From Palleronia marisminoris (GTDB lineage Bacteria > Pseudomonadota > Alphaproteobacteria > Rhodobacterales > Rhodobacteraceae), in the NCBI RefSeq assembly GCF_900172315.1, contig NZ_FWFV01000002.1, positions 372,001-436,000 on the forward strand: a DNA stretch of 64,000 nt, in the 5' to 3' direction. A program made the position numbers and the translations under genes. Below the pieces are notes generated by a model. The model was not told the origin of the DNA, did not search any database, and worked only from the letters and a program-made list of their open reading frames with translations. Below are positions 50,938 through 59,095 of this stretch, piece after piece (the first letter of the stretch is position 1; every line of letters starts with the position of its first letter).

Positions 50938-52005
50938 ATGGCCGAACTGGAACTGCGCGACGTCCGCAAGAGCTACGGCCGCATCGACGTGCTGCACGAC
51001 ATCGACCTGAAGATCGAGGACGGCGAATTCGTCGTGCTGGTCGGGCCGTCGGGCTGCGGGAAATCGACGTTGCTGCGCATGATCGCCGGACTGGAGCCGA
51101 TCAGCGGCGGCGACTTCCTGATCGGCGGCAAGCAGATGAACGACGTGCCGCCGCGGGACCGCGACATCGCCATGGTGTTCCAATCCTACGCGCTCTACCC
51201 GCACATGGCCGTCGATCGGAACATGGGCTTCTCCATGGAGATCCGCCGCAAACCGGCCGCCGAGCGCAAGGGCCCGGTGACCAGGGCCGCCCGGACGCTG
51301 GGACTGGAGCCCTACCTCGACCGCTTTCCCAAGGCGCTGTCGGGCGGACAGCGGCAACGGGTCGCCATGGGGCGGGCCATCGTGCGCGATCCCAAGGCCT
51401 TCCTCTTCGACGAACCGCTATCGAACCTCGACGCGGCCCTGCGGGTGGAGATGCGGCTCGAGATCGCGCGGCTGCACCAGCGGCTGGGCACGACCATGGT
51501 CTACGTTACCCATGACCAGGTAGAGGCGATGACCCTCGCCGACCGGATCGTCGTTCTGAACGCCGGGGAAATCCAGCAGATCGGCACGCCGCTGGAGCTC
51601 TACGAGGCGCCCGCGAACCGCTTCGTGGCGCAGTTCATCGGCTCTCCGACGATGAACGTGCTCGAACTGCCGCCCGAGGGCGGCTTGAAGCTGGACAGCG
51701 GCGCCCGGATCGCCGGCACCGGCGGCGCCCGACATCTCGGCATGCGACCCGAGCACTTGCGCATCGTTCCGGCCGGGCAAGGCGACATCACCGTCGAGGC
51801 GCAGGTGATCGAGCGGCTGGGCTCGGACACCAACATCTACACCGAGGCCGCGCATCTGGGGCCTCTGCTGGTCCGGGCGCATGGCAACGTCGACCTGCGC
51901 TCCGGCGAACGCTGCGGCCTGATCTTCGATCGCGAGAAGCTTCATCTGTTCGACCAGGAAGGAGCGCGCATCACCCCCAATGCAGCGGCTCCCGTCCAAG
52001 GCTGA
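50938..52005 (+). CDS. ABC transporter ATP-binding protein (UgpC/MsmX type)
   Basis: A 355-residue ATPase with Walker A G-P-S-G-C-G-K-S-T, signature L-S-G-G-Q-R-Q-R, Walker B F-L-F-D-E-P-L-S-N and switch T-H-D-Q-V-E-A. A C-terminal OB/TOBE domain (from about residue 235) starts F-I-G-S-P-T-M-N-V. It is typical of carbohydrate importers. It ends the operon regulator-PLP enzyme-importer and faces the leftward aldo-keto reductase gene across 67 bases. Confidence 0.93.
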   Translation: MAELELRDVRKSYGRIDVLHDIDLKIEDGEFVVLVGPSGCGKSTLLRMIAGLEPISGGDFLIGGKQMNDVPPRDRDIAMVFQSYALYPHMAVDRNMGFSMEIRRKPAAERKGPVTRAARTLGLEPYLDRFPKALSGGQRQRVAMGRAIVRDPKAFLFDEPLSNLDAALRVEMRLEIARLHQRLGTTMVYVTHDQVEAMTLADRIVVLNAGEIQQIGTPLELYEAPANRFVAQFIGSPTMNVLELPPEGGLKLDSGARIAGTGGARHLGMRPEHLRIVPAGQGDITVEAQVIERLGSDTNIYTEAAHLGPLLVRAHGNVDLRSGERCGLIFDREKLHLFDQEGARITPNAAAPVQG

Positions 52006-52072
52006 AGCGGGACCAGCTTCTGCATGGCAGGTCCGGGCGAGAAGTAGTCCCGCGGCGGCACTCCGAAGCGCC

Positions 52073-53065
52073 TCAGCTGAAGCTTTCCGGCCCGATCCAT
52101 TGCGCCTGATTGTAGCGGTCGCCATGCGCCCACCCCACGGGCAGCGCGTCCTCGATCCGGGCAAGATCCTCGGCGTCGAGGTCGAGTTCGGCACCGCGCA
52201 CGGCCTCGGCCAGGTGGTCCGGGTTGCGCGTGCCGGGGATCGGCAGGACATGGTCGCCCTGCGCGAGAAGCCATGCGATCGCAAGCGAGGCGGCAGGCAG
52301 GCCCATCTCGGCTGCGAGCTCACGAAGCCGGTCGGTCGCCGTCAGGTTGGCTGCAAGGTTCGGCGCCACGAAGCGCGGGTTGACCTTGAGGAACGCCGAC
52401 GCGTCGGCCCGCGCCTGGTCGGGCGGCGTGTCGGTCAAGAGGCCCCGACCCACCGGGCTGAAGGCCACCAGCGCCGTACCCAGTGCCGCACAGGTCTGGA
52501 CGAGGCCCAGATCGGGTGCGCGGGTGGCAAGGGAGTATTCGGACTGCACCGCGGCAACCGGGTGGATCGCAGCGGCGCGCCTGAGCGAGGCGGGCGCGAT
52601 CTCGGAATACCCGAAAGCACGGGTCTTGCCGGCGCGCACGAGGCCGGCAAGCGTCTCCGTCACCTCTTCGATGGGGCGGTCGGCCTCCCGCCTATGGACG
52701 TAGAAAAGGTCGACACACTCCACGCCGAGGCGCGCGAGGCTGGCGTCGAGCGAGGCGGTGAGATGTTCGGCGCTGTTGTCGAAATAGCGCGCGCCGGTGT
52801 CGGGATCCGTGCAGATGCCCGCCTTGGTGGCGAGGCGGAACACGGCCCCCCTGTCCTTGAAATAGCGCCCGATCGTCTCTTCGGAATGCCCCTTCCCGTA
52901 GACGTTGGAGGTATCGAGATGGTCGACCCCAAGCTCTCGGGCCCTGTCGAAAAGCGCGAAGGCCTCGTCCTGCGTGGCGGGCCCGTAGAAGCCCGAGATG
53001 TTCATGGCGCCCAGACCGACGGCCGAAACCTTCGGCCCCTGTGCGCCCAGTTTGCGTGTCTTCAT
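52073..53065 (-). CDS. Aldo/keto reductase
   Basis: A 330-residue TIM-barrel NADPH-dependent reductase. The catalytic set is visible: aspartate and tyrosine in D-H-L-D-T-S-N-V-Y-G, lysine in L-A-T-K-A-G-I and histidine in F-Y-V-H-R. The C-terminal I-P-I-P-G-T-R cofactor part reads V-L-P-I-P-G-T-R-N. It is the last gene of the leftward operon, two or three bases after the ThDP enzyme. It probably reduces or oxidises an aldehyde intermediate of the sugar-acid pathway; specificity is not evident. Confidence 0.9.
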   Translation of the reverse strand: MKTRKLGAQGPKVSAVGLGAMNISGFYGPATQDEAFALFDRARELGVDHLDTSNVYGKGHSEETIGRYFKDRGAVFRLATKAGICTDPDTGARYFDNSAEHLTASLDASLARLGVECVDLFYVHRREADRPIEEVTETLAGLVRAGKTRAFGYSEIAPASLRRAAAIHPVAAVQSEYSLATRAPDLGLVQTCAALGTALVAFSPVGRGLLTDTPPDQARADASAFLKVNPRFVAPNLAANLTATDRLRELAAEMGLPAASLAIAWLLAQGDHVLPIPGTRNPDHLAEAVRGAELDLDAEDLARIEDALPVGWAHGDRYNQAQWIGPESFS

Positions 53066-53068
53066 GGC

Positions 53069-54739
53069 TCAGCCCTCTCCGCGCAACTTGGCGACGGTCG
53101 TGCGCGTGGAAATGCGCTCGGGGTCGGTCACCAGTTCGATCAATGTCGGCCCGTCATGTGCGAAAGCGGCCTCGAGCGCGGGGCGGAATTGGGCGGTCTC
53201 GGTCACCTGAGCGTAAGCCGCTCCGTAGCCCTGCGCGAGCAGGCCGAAATCCGGGTTCACGATGTCGGTTCCCGAGACGCGGCGCGGGTGATCCCGCTCC
53301 TGGTGCATGCGGATCGTGCCATATGTCCGGTTATTGAACAGCAGGACGATCGGCCGCCCGCCATGCTGGACCGCTGTGGACAGCTCGGCGCCGCTCATCT
53401 GGAAGCCGCCGTCGCCGACGAAGGCGATCGCCTGCCGCTCAGGGTTCTGCAGCGAGGCCGCGACCGCGGCGGGAACGGCATAGCCCATGGACCCGCAGGT
53501 CGAACCGATCTGCCGCCCCGGCCGCCCGAAGCGAAGGAAGCGTTGCGCCCAGCCGGTGTGGTTGCCCGCGTCGAGCGTGACGACGCAATCCTCGGGCAGA
53601 AGGTCCCGCACGTCCGCCATCGCCTGCCCCATGTCGAGCGGGTAGTCGTGCGGCGGCGGCTCGCTGTCGGCGAGATACTCGTCGCGCAGCGTCCGCCGCC
53701 AATCGGAAGAGGCGCCGGTCGCGACCTTGCGCTCGGCAAGCGCCAGAGCGGCCTCGGTGGCACCGGACGCAATGCCCAGATGGGGGCTGTAGACCCGCCC
53801 GATCTCGTCGGGATCGCAGTGAATGTGGATCACGCGCTGCGCGGGGGTCGGGACCGACAGCGTGGCGTAGGTCTTGGTGGTGATCTCGCCCAGCCGGGCG
53901 CCGATGACCAGCAGCGTATCGACCTCGGCGAGGCGCTTGACGAGGCTCGGGGCAACGCCGGTGCCGAAATCGCCCACGTAGACGTCCGAGCGATTGTCGA
54001 TCACGTCCTGACGGCGGAAGGATGTCGCGATAGGCAGGTCGTTGGCTTCGGCGAAGTGACGCAGGGCCTCGGCGCCTTCGTCGGTCCAGCCGGGGCCGCC
54101 TGCAAGGATCAGCGGACGCTCGGCCCCTTCGAGCGCTGCGATCACGGCATCCGCCTGCGCTTCGGACAGTGCGGCCTGTGTGGGCGCATAGGGTTGCGCG
54201 TCGGCCACCTCCACGGCATCCGTCAGCATGTCCTCGGGCAGGGCCAGCACCACCGGACCCGGCCGCCCGGACGTTGCGACGCGAAAGGCGCGCGCCATGT
54301 ATTCGGGCACGCGCGCCGCGTCGTCGATCTGCGCGGCCCACTTGGCGACGGGGCCGAACATCTGGCGGTAGTCGATCTCCTGGAAGCTTTCGCGGTCCAT
54401 GGTGCCACGACCGACCTGCCCCACCAGCAGGATCATCGGCGTCGAGTCCTGATACGCGATATGGACGCCCACGGCGGCCTGGCATGCTCCGGGGCCGCGG
54501 GTGACCATGCAGATGCCGGGCCGCCCGGTGAGCTTGCCGTAGGCCTCGGCCATGTCCGCCGCACCGGCTTCGTGCCGCGCATTGTAGAGGGTGAAGCGGT
54601 CGCGCACGTCATGCAGCGCGTCCAGCACCTCGAGATAGCTTTCGCCCGGCACACAGTAGGCGCAGTCGGCCCCATGCAGCAGAAGCTGGTCCACCAGCAC
54701 CTGTCCGCCGGTTCTCGTCTTCATCTGCGATCCATCCAT
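53069..54739 (-). CDS. Thiamine diphosphate-dependent enzyme (acetolactate synthase-like)
   Basis: A 556-residue enzyme from ATG 54739, with AGGAGAGGG ahead. The catalytic glutamate is in C-V-P-G-E-S-Y-L-E. R-H-E-A-G-A-A-D-M-A-E-A-Y and the ThDP motif G-D-G-G-F-Q-M-S ... N-N-R-T-Y-G follow the usual domain order. It resembles the large group annotated as acetolactate synthase-like, which includes lyases and decarboxylases of 2-oxo acids and sugars. No small regulatory subunit is nearby, so branched-chain amino acid synthesis is unlikely. Its position after a dehydratase and a hydroxyacid dehydrogenase suggests 2-oxo acid decarboxylation or lysis. Confidence 0.88.
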   Translation of the reverse strand: MDGSQMKTRTGGQVLVDQLLLHGADCAYCVPGESYLEVLDALHDVRDRFTLYNARHEAGAADMAEAYGKLTGRPGICMVTRGPGACQAAVGVHIAYQDSTPMILLVGQVGRGTMDRESFQEIDYRQMFGPVAKWAAQIDDAARVPEYMARAFRVATSGRPGPVVLALPEDMLTDAVEVADAQPYAPTQAALSEAQADAVIAALEGAERPLILAGGPGWTDEGAEALRHFAEANDLPIATSFRRQDVIDNRSDVYVGDFGTGVAPSLVKRLAEVDTLLVIGARLGEITTKTYATLSVPTPAQRVIHIHCDPDEIGRVYSPHLGIASGATEAALALAERKVATGASSDWRRTLRDEYLADSEPPPHDYPLDMGQAMADVRDLLPEDCVVTLDAGNHTGWAQRFLRFGRPGRQIGSTCGSMGYAVPAAVAASLQNPERQAIAFVGDGGFQMSGAELSTAVQHGGRPIVLLFNNRTYGTIRMHQERDHPRRVSGTDIVNPDFGLLAQGYGAAYAQVTETAQFRPALEAAFAHDGPTLIELVTDPERISTRTTVAKLRGEG

Positions 54740-54772
54740 GGCGGTCCCTCTCCTAACATTGTTCATTGGCAC

Positions 54773-55729
54773 TCAGGCCGACACGAGGCATTCCGGTGCG
54801 ATCTGGCGGCCTGCGGCATGGGCGCGGATATTGTCGGCCCAGTGCGATACCATCCGGTCGAAATTGTCCAAGGTCCGGCCCGCGACATGTGGCAGCGTCA
54901 CCACCTGCGGCATCGACAGGAGTGGATTGTCGGCCGAAACCGGCTCGCTGGAAAAAACGTCGAGCCCGGCGCCCGAAAGATGACCCGAAACCAGCGCAGC
55001 CACCAGCGCAGCCTCGTGCACGAGGCCGCCACGGGACGTGTTGATGAGGACGGCGCCTTGTTTCATGGACGCCAGCGCATCGGCGTCGATCATTGCGCGC
55101 GTGGTGTCGGTAAGCGGCAGGTGCAGCGAGATCACGTCGCACTCGGCAACGAGCGCGTCCAGGGGAGCAAACCGCAGGGCGCAGTCGGCCATCGGGCCGG
55201 AGGCGCGGGTATAGATGACCGCGCACCCGAAGCCGTCGAGGCGCTTGGCCACCTCTGTGCCGATGGCGCCCATGCCGACAAGCCCCACCGTCAGCGAACC
55301 CAGATCGCGCGCCTCACGCCACAGGTCCGGCTGTTCCCATTGTCCCGAGCGCAGCGAGGCATGGACCTGCGGCAGACGCCTGAGCGTGGCGAGCATCAAC
55401 GCGACCGTCGCCTCGGCGACCGTGGGCGCGTTGACACCGGGGCTGCGGGCGATGGTGATGCCGCGCAACCGGGCGGCCTCGATCGGGATTCCGTCGGTCC
55501 CCGTGCCCCACTGGTGGATCAACTCGAGCTTCGGCGCGTCATCGAGCGCCGCGGCCGGGAAGCGCAGGCCGCGCGTGACCGCGTACCGCGCCTCGCCCAG
55601 CGCTTCGGCGAAATCGGCAGGATCGCCGCTTGCCGCGAAGCGCAGGTCGAAATCGGGGCACAGCGTTTCCATCCGCGCGCGCATCTCGTCGCTCGCGGGT
55701 TCGAGCACTGCAACCACGGGTCCGGACAT
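54773..55729 (-). CDS. D-2-hydroxyacid dehydrogenase family protein
   Basis: A 318-residue NAD(P)-dependent enzyme. The Rossmann motif is V-G-L-V-G-M-G-A-I-G-T-E-V-A. I-N-T-S-R-G-G-L-V-H-E and the catalytic histidine in V-T-L-P-H-V-A-G-R-T are present, with arginine in Q-W-G-T-G-T-D-G region upstream less clear. It interconverts 2-oxo and 2-hydroxy acids. Starting two bases after the dehydratase gene, it is clearly in the operon. Which acid is used is not shown. Confidence 0.88.
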   Translation of the reverse strand: MSGPVVAVLEPASDEMRARMETLCPDFDLRFAASGDPADFAEALGEARYAVTRGLRFPAAALDDAPKLELIHQWGTGTDGIPIEAARLRGITIARSPGVNAPTVAEATVALMLATLRRLPQVHASLRSGQWEQPDLWREARDLGSLTVGLVGMGAIGTEVAKRLDGFGCAVIYTRASGPMADCALRFAPLDALVAECDVISLHLPLTDTTRAMIDADALASMKQGAVLINTSRGGLVHEAALVAALVSGHLSGAGLDVFSSEPVSADNPLLSMPQVVTLPHVAGRTLDNFDRMVSHWADNIRAHAAGRQIAPECLVSA

Positions 55730-55731
55730 CG

Positions 55732-56637
55732 TCAGCCGCGCCCCTCGATCAGGTTGCGCATCATCTCGACCTCTTCCTCCGTCAGGTCGGTCAGCGGCGC
55801 GCGGACCGGGCCGGCGTCGAAACCGCGCAGCCGCACCCCGGCCTTCACTGCCGAAACCGCATAGCCTGCGCAGCGGTCCCGGATCTCGGCGAACGGGTAG
55901 TAGAACTCGCGCAGCAGAGTTTCGCAGCCCGCCTCGTCGCCGTCAACGAACGCCTTGTGGAAGGCAAGCGCCGTCTCGGGCACGAAGTTGAACACGGCAG
56001 AGGAGTAGGTCGGCATGCCTGCCCCGCGATAGGCCTGCGCGAAAAGCTCGTGGGTCGGCATCCCGCCGATATAGGACAGCCTGTCGCCAAGCCGGATGGT
56101 GACGCGGCGCACGGTGTCGATGTCGCCGGTTCCGTCCTTGAACCCGATCAGGTTCGGGCACTCGTCGGCCAGCTGTTCCAAGGTCTCGGCACTGATGCGG
56201 GCCTGACCGCGGTTGTAGACGATGACGCCCATGTCGGTCGCCTTGCAGACCGCGCGGATGCGATCCGCGACGCCACGCTGCGGCGCCTCGGTCAGGTAGT
56301 GGGGCAACAGAAGGATGCCGTCGCCGCCCGCCGCCTCGATCTCGCGCGCAAGATCGCAGGCGACGCGTGTGCCGTAGCCGCACCCGGCAATCACTGGCGC
56401 GTCGCCGGACACTTCGCGCGCGGCGCGCACGACGTCGACGATCTCGGCCGGCGTGAGCGAGAACATCTCGCCGGTTCCGCCAGCGACGATCAGGCCCGCG
56501 ACGTCATAGGCGGACAGCCAGTCGAGATGCGCCTTGAAGGGGTCGGGCGCGAAGCGGTCTTGGGCGTCGAAGGGCGTGACCGGAAAGGACAGAAGGCCGT
56601 GCCGGATGATCTCGCGCAGGTCCGAAGGGGCAATCAT
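55732..56637 (-). CDS. 5-dehydro-4-deoxyglucarate dehydratase-like enzyme (DapA superfamily)
   Basis: A 301-residue enzyme from ATG 56637. It has L-L-S-F-P-V-T-P-F-D, G-G-T-G-E-M-F-S-L-T, the tyrosine in V-I-V-Y-N-R-G-Q and the Schiff-base lysine in L-I-G-F-K-D-G-T-G-D. These match KdgD, which turns 5-dehydro-4-deoxyglucarate into 2-oxoglutarate semialdehyde, CO2 and water. Yet the usual partner semialdehyde dehydrogenase is not in this operon, so a related substrate is possible. It is the first gene of the leftward operon and diverges from the GntR gene. Confidence 0.85.
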   Translation of the reverse strand: MIAPSDLREIIRHGLLSFPVTPFDAQDRFAPDPFKAHLDWLSAYDVAGLIVAGGTGEMFSLTPAEIVDVVRAAREVSGDAPVIAGCGYGTRVACDLAREIEAAGGDGILLLPHYLTEAPQRGVADRIRAVCKATDMGVIVYNRGQARISAETLEQLADECPNLIGFKDGTGDIDTVRRVTIRLGDRLSYIGGMPTHELFAQAYRGAGMPTYSSAVFNFVPETALAFHKAFVDGDEAGCETLLREFYYPFAEIRDRCAGYAVSAVKAGVRLRGFDAGPVRAPLTDLTEEEVEMMRNLIEGRG

Positions 56638-56773
56638 CGCCGCTCTCCTCGTTTGGTGGATGCGGGCCGACAGGACGGTTCGCCTGACAGCAGCGCCTTG
56701 ATCATGTTCTCGTGGCAGGCGGGAGCCGAAGGAAGGGGTCCCCCGCAATCGCGCGACGTCCGAGGACAGGCTA

Positions 56774-56812
56774 TTGATATGCACTAATATTTCAGTTTAT
56801 TCTAATGGTCAA
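56774..56812. promoter_or_regulatory. Divergent promoters with probable GntR operator
   Basis: Leftward: TTGACC (56812-56807) and TATTAG (56789-56784) with 17 bases between. Rightward: TTGATA (56774-56779) and TATTCT (56798-56803) with 18 bases between. The two overlap. The sequence ACTAATATTTCAGTTT (56783-56798) covers the leftward -10 box and recurs with 13 of 16 bases at the TctC promoter. It is a likely binding site of the adjacent GntR protein. Confidence 0.6.
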
Positions 56813-56879
56813 CCGTGGAAGTATGGGGCCCGCGCGCGCGATGGCGGCGCAGGGACATCCAAGGCGGAAGGCGACACGA

Positions 56880-57596
56880 ATGGATATTTCGCTCAAGGCG
56901 GCTCTGGAGCTTGGACGGCGTGACGCCGCTCCGCAGGGCCGCCCGTCCGCAGCGACGCATATCCATGACGAATTGCGCCAGCGCATCCTGTCGCTCGACC
57001 TGCCGCCCGGGACGAACCTGCTGCGCGCCGAGCTTGCGCGGCAGTTCGACGTCAGCGTCACACCCCTGCGCGACGCGCTGCAGCGGCTCGAGGCCGACGG
57101 TCTCGTGAAGATCTATCCCCAGTCCCGCACGCAGGTGACGCGGATCGACACCGCGCTGGTCCACGAGGGGCACTTCCTGCGCCGTGCGCTCGAAACCGAG
57201 GTCGTGCGCCGCCTGGCGACCGATGGCGCCCCCAAGGCCGTCGAACGCGCGCGCTCGATCATCGAATTGCAGAAATCCATCCAGAATGACGACGAGCGCC
57301 TGAGGCTGTTCCAGGAGCTGGACGAGCTGTTCCACCGCACCCTGTTCGACGGGGCCGGGCAGATCGCGCTGCATGACCTGATCCGCTCGCGCGCAGGGCA
57401 TCTCGACCGGGTGCGGCGGCTTCAGCGCCACTCGCCCCGGAAGATCCGGGCGATCCTCGACGGGCACTTGGAGATCGTTTCCGCCATCGAGGCGCGTGAC
57501 GTCGCGGGCGCTCTTGCGGCAATCCGCGGCCACCTGCGCAAGTCCCCCGACTGGGTCGACGAATATCGCGAGGCACACGAGGATTATTTCGCCTGA
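56880..57596 (+). CDS. GntR-family transcriptional regulator, FCD type
   Basis: A 238-residue regulator from ATG 56880 (an earlier in-frame start at 56805 lacks support). The winged helix has L-D-L-P-P-G-T-N-L-L-R-A-E-L-A-R-Q-F-D-V-S-V-T-P-L. The FCD ligand domain carries F-Q-E-L-D-E-L-F-H-R-T-L-F and H-L-E-I-V-S-A-I-E-A-R-D. It lies between the leftward catabolic operon and the DapA-like gene plus transporter. The shared motif in both promoters makes it their likely regulator. Confidence 0.9.
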   Translation: MDISLKAALELGRRDAAPQGRPSAATHIHDELRQRILSLDLPPGTNLLRAELARQFDVSVTPLRDALQRLEADGLVKIYPQSRTQVTRIDTALVHEGHFLRRALETEVVRRLATDGAPKAVERARSIIELQKSIQNDDERLRLFQELDELFHRTLFDGAGQIALHDLIRSRAGHLDRVRRLQRHSPRKIRAILDGHLEIVSAIEARDVAGALAAIRGHLRKSPDWVDEYREAHEDYFA

Positions 57597-57671
57597 GCGG
57601 TCCCGCCGCTCGATCCGACGTCGACCGAAACACGAAAAGCGTGCGGCCCCCGTCGCGCGGAAGGAGAAGTC

Positions 57672-58568
57672 ATGCCCGAGACAACCCAAGGCCTTCACGT
57701 CGTCGCCCAGACTCCGTTTCACCCCGACGGAGCGGTCGACCATGACAGCATCGCCACGCTGTCCGAGTTCTACTATCGACACGGTGCGCGCGGCCTGACC
57801 GTTCTGGGCGTCAGCGGCGAGGCGCAGACGCTTGCCCCGGACGAGGCCGTGGCCGTCGCAGCCTCTTTCGTGGCGGCGAGCGGCGGGCGCGCGATCTTCG
57901 CAGGTGTCTCTTCCCCCAACCTCGCGATCCTCGCCGATGTCGCGGCACAGGTCATGGCAGAAGGCGCGCGGGGCGTGATGATCGCACCCGCCGCCAGCGC
58001 CCGCACCGACGAGGCGCTGCTGTCCTACTTCGACACCGTGTTCGAGCGGATCGGAGACGTGCCGACGGTGCTGCAGGATTTCCCGGCGGCGTCCGGGGTG
58101 CAGATGTCCGTCCCGGCCATGGCGCGGCTCGTCGAGGCGTTCCCGCAGATCGGCGTGGTAAAGGAAGAGGACCTGCCAAGCGCGCGCAAGGTCGCAGCAC
58201 TGCGTTGCGCCCTGCCCCGGCACGTCCGGATCCTGACGGGCAACAACGGCCTTTATCTGCCGCAGGAACTTGCGCGGGGGGCGGACGGCCCGATGGCGGG
58301 ATTCTCGTACCCCGAAATGCTGTCGGGCGTGGACCGGCTGATGCGCGAGGAAGGCGACGTGGCCGCCGCGCATGCGCTCTTCAACCGCTACCTTCCGCTT
58401 CTGAAGCACGAGGCGCAGGGCACGCTCGGGATCGCGCTCCGCAAGGAGAGCATGCGCCGCCGGGGCGCACTGGCCTCGGCGGCGATGCGGGCGCCTGGCG
58501 GCAGGCTGGACGAGCACGACATCGCCGAACTCGACGCGATCGTGGCGCATATGGACCTGCCGGAATGA
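57672..58568 (+). CDS. Dihydrodipicolinate synthase-family lyase/dehydratase
   Basis: A 298-residue DapA-superfamily protein. It has V-V-A-Q-T-P-F-H-P-D-G, V-L-G-V-S-G-E-A-Q-T-L and the lysine in V-V-K-E-E-D-L-P-S. The normal tyrosine position near L-Q-D-F-P-A-A-S-G lacks the expected Y, so the reaction may differ from lysine biosynthesis. Members act on 2-oxo-3-deoxy sugar acids or related compounds. It follows the GntR gene by 75 bases with GGAAGGAGAAG before its ATG and is the second DapA-type enzyme of this locus. Confidence 0.85.
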   Translation: MPETTQGLHVVAQTPFHPDGAVDHDSIATLSEFYYRHGARGLTVLGVSGEAQTLAPDEAVAVAASFVAASGGRAIFAGVSSPNLAILADVAAQVMAEGARGVMIAPAASARTDEALLSYFDTVFERIGDVPTVLQDFPAASGVQMSVPAMARLVEAFPQIGVVKEEDLPSARKVAALRCALPRHVRILTGNNGLYLPQELARGADGPMAGFSYPEMLSGVDRLMREEGDVAAAHALFNRYLPLLKHEAQGTLGIALRKESMRRRGALASAAMRAPGGRLDEHDIAELDAIVAHMDLPE

Positions 58569-58574
58569 GGTCGG

Positions 58575-58892
58575 TCAGCCTTTGAAGAAGGGCGCGGGGG
58601 TGAGGATCTTGTTCTCCTGCCGCACGAGGTATCCGGCCTCGGCGCTCTTGGCGAGGTAGGCCTGCCAATCGGGATCGTCCTTCATGGCCGCACGCTTGCG
58701 CGCGCGGTCAGCGGCATCCTCGAAGCGCCAGATATGGACGTACGAGTTGACGTCGCCGGTCTCGACCGCGCCGTAGACCACCGGGTCGCCGAGGTGCTTG
58801 CGCTGAATCGTCCAGCCGTGATCGGCGTAAAGCTTCATGTGCTTCCCGATGGTTCCGGGTCGGCAGACATAGGTCCTGTGGTCGTAGATCAT
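58575..58892 (-). CDS. NIPSNAP-family small protein
   Basis: A 105-residue ferredoxin-like alpha/beta barrel protein. Typical are I-Y-D-H-R-T-Y-V-C-R-P-G-T, Y-V-H-I-W-R-F-E-D-A-A-D-R and W-Q-A-Y-L-A-K-S. NIPSNAP proteins are often found beside catabolic genes, where they are thought to bind or isomerise small metabolites. The gene points against its neighbours and ends six bases from the DapA-like gene. Confidence 0.85.
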   Translation of the reverse strand: MIYDHRTYVCRPGTIGKHMKLYADHGWTIQRKHLGDPVVYGAVETGDVNSYVHIWRFEDAADRARKRAAMKDDPDWQAYLAKSAEAGYLVRQENKILTPAPFFKG

Positions 58893-58954
58893 TCTATTTC
58901 TCTTTCCTTATCAGGCCGCTGAGGCTGCGCGTCGCAGGGCTCTCACATGATAGC

Positions 58955-58995
58955 TTGCCAGCCGCTTCGCCATTCGTATAGTAATATATCAGTTG
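58955..58995 (+). promoter_or_regulatory. TctC promoter with probable GntR operator
   Basis: TTGCCA (58955-58960) and TATAGT (58977-58982) are 16 bases apart. AGTAATATATCAGTTG (58980-58995) overlaps the -10 end and matches 13 of 16 bases of the motif at 56783-56798. This suggests common control by the GntR regulator. Confidence 0.55.
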
Positions 58996-59095
58996 GCCGA
59001 AAGGCAAGACGGCCGGCTCGGATCGCGGCCGATGCGTCGCAAAGCCGGACCGGACGTTTGGCGGCAGGCCGCTGCACCCAGAGGAGGAACACCAC

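Noticed and set aside
52006-52072. Inverted repeat GCGGGAC/GTCCCGC as terminator between convergent genes
   Set aside because: Only seven bases pair around a loop of about 35 bases and no T-run follows.
51980-55864. A very long open frame on the plus strand opposite the aldo-keto reductase, ThDP and hydroxyacid dehydrogenase genes
   Set aside because: It is the mirror of high-GC third-codon positions; the opposite strand has clear family motifs in three genes.
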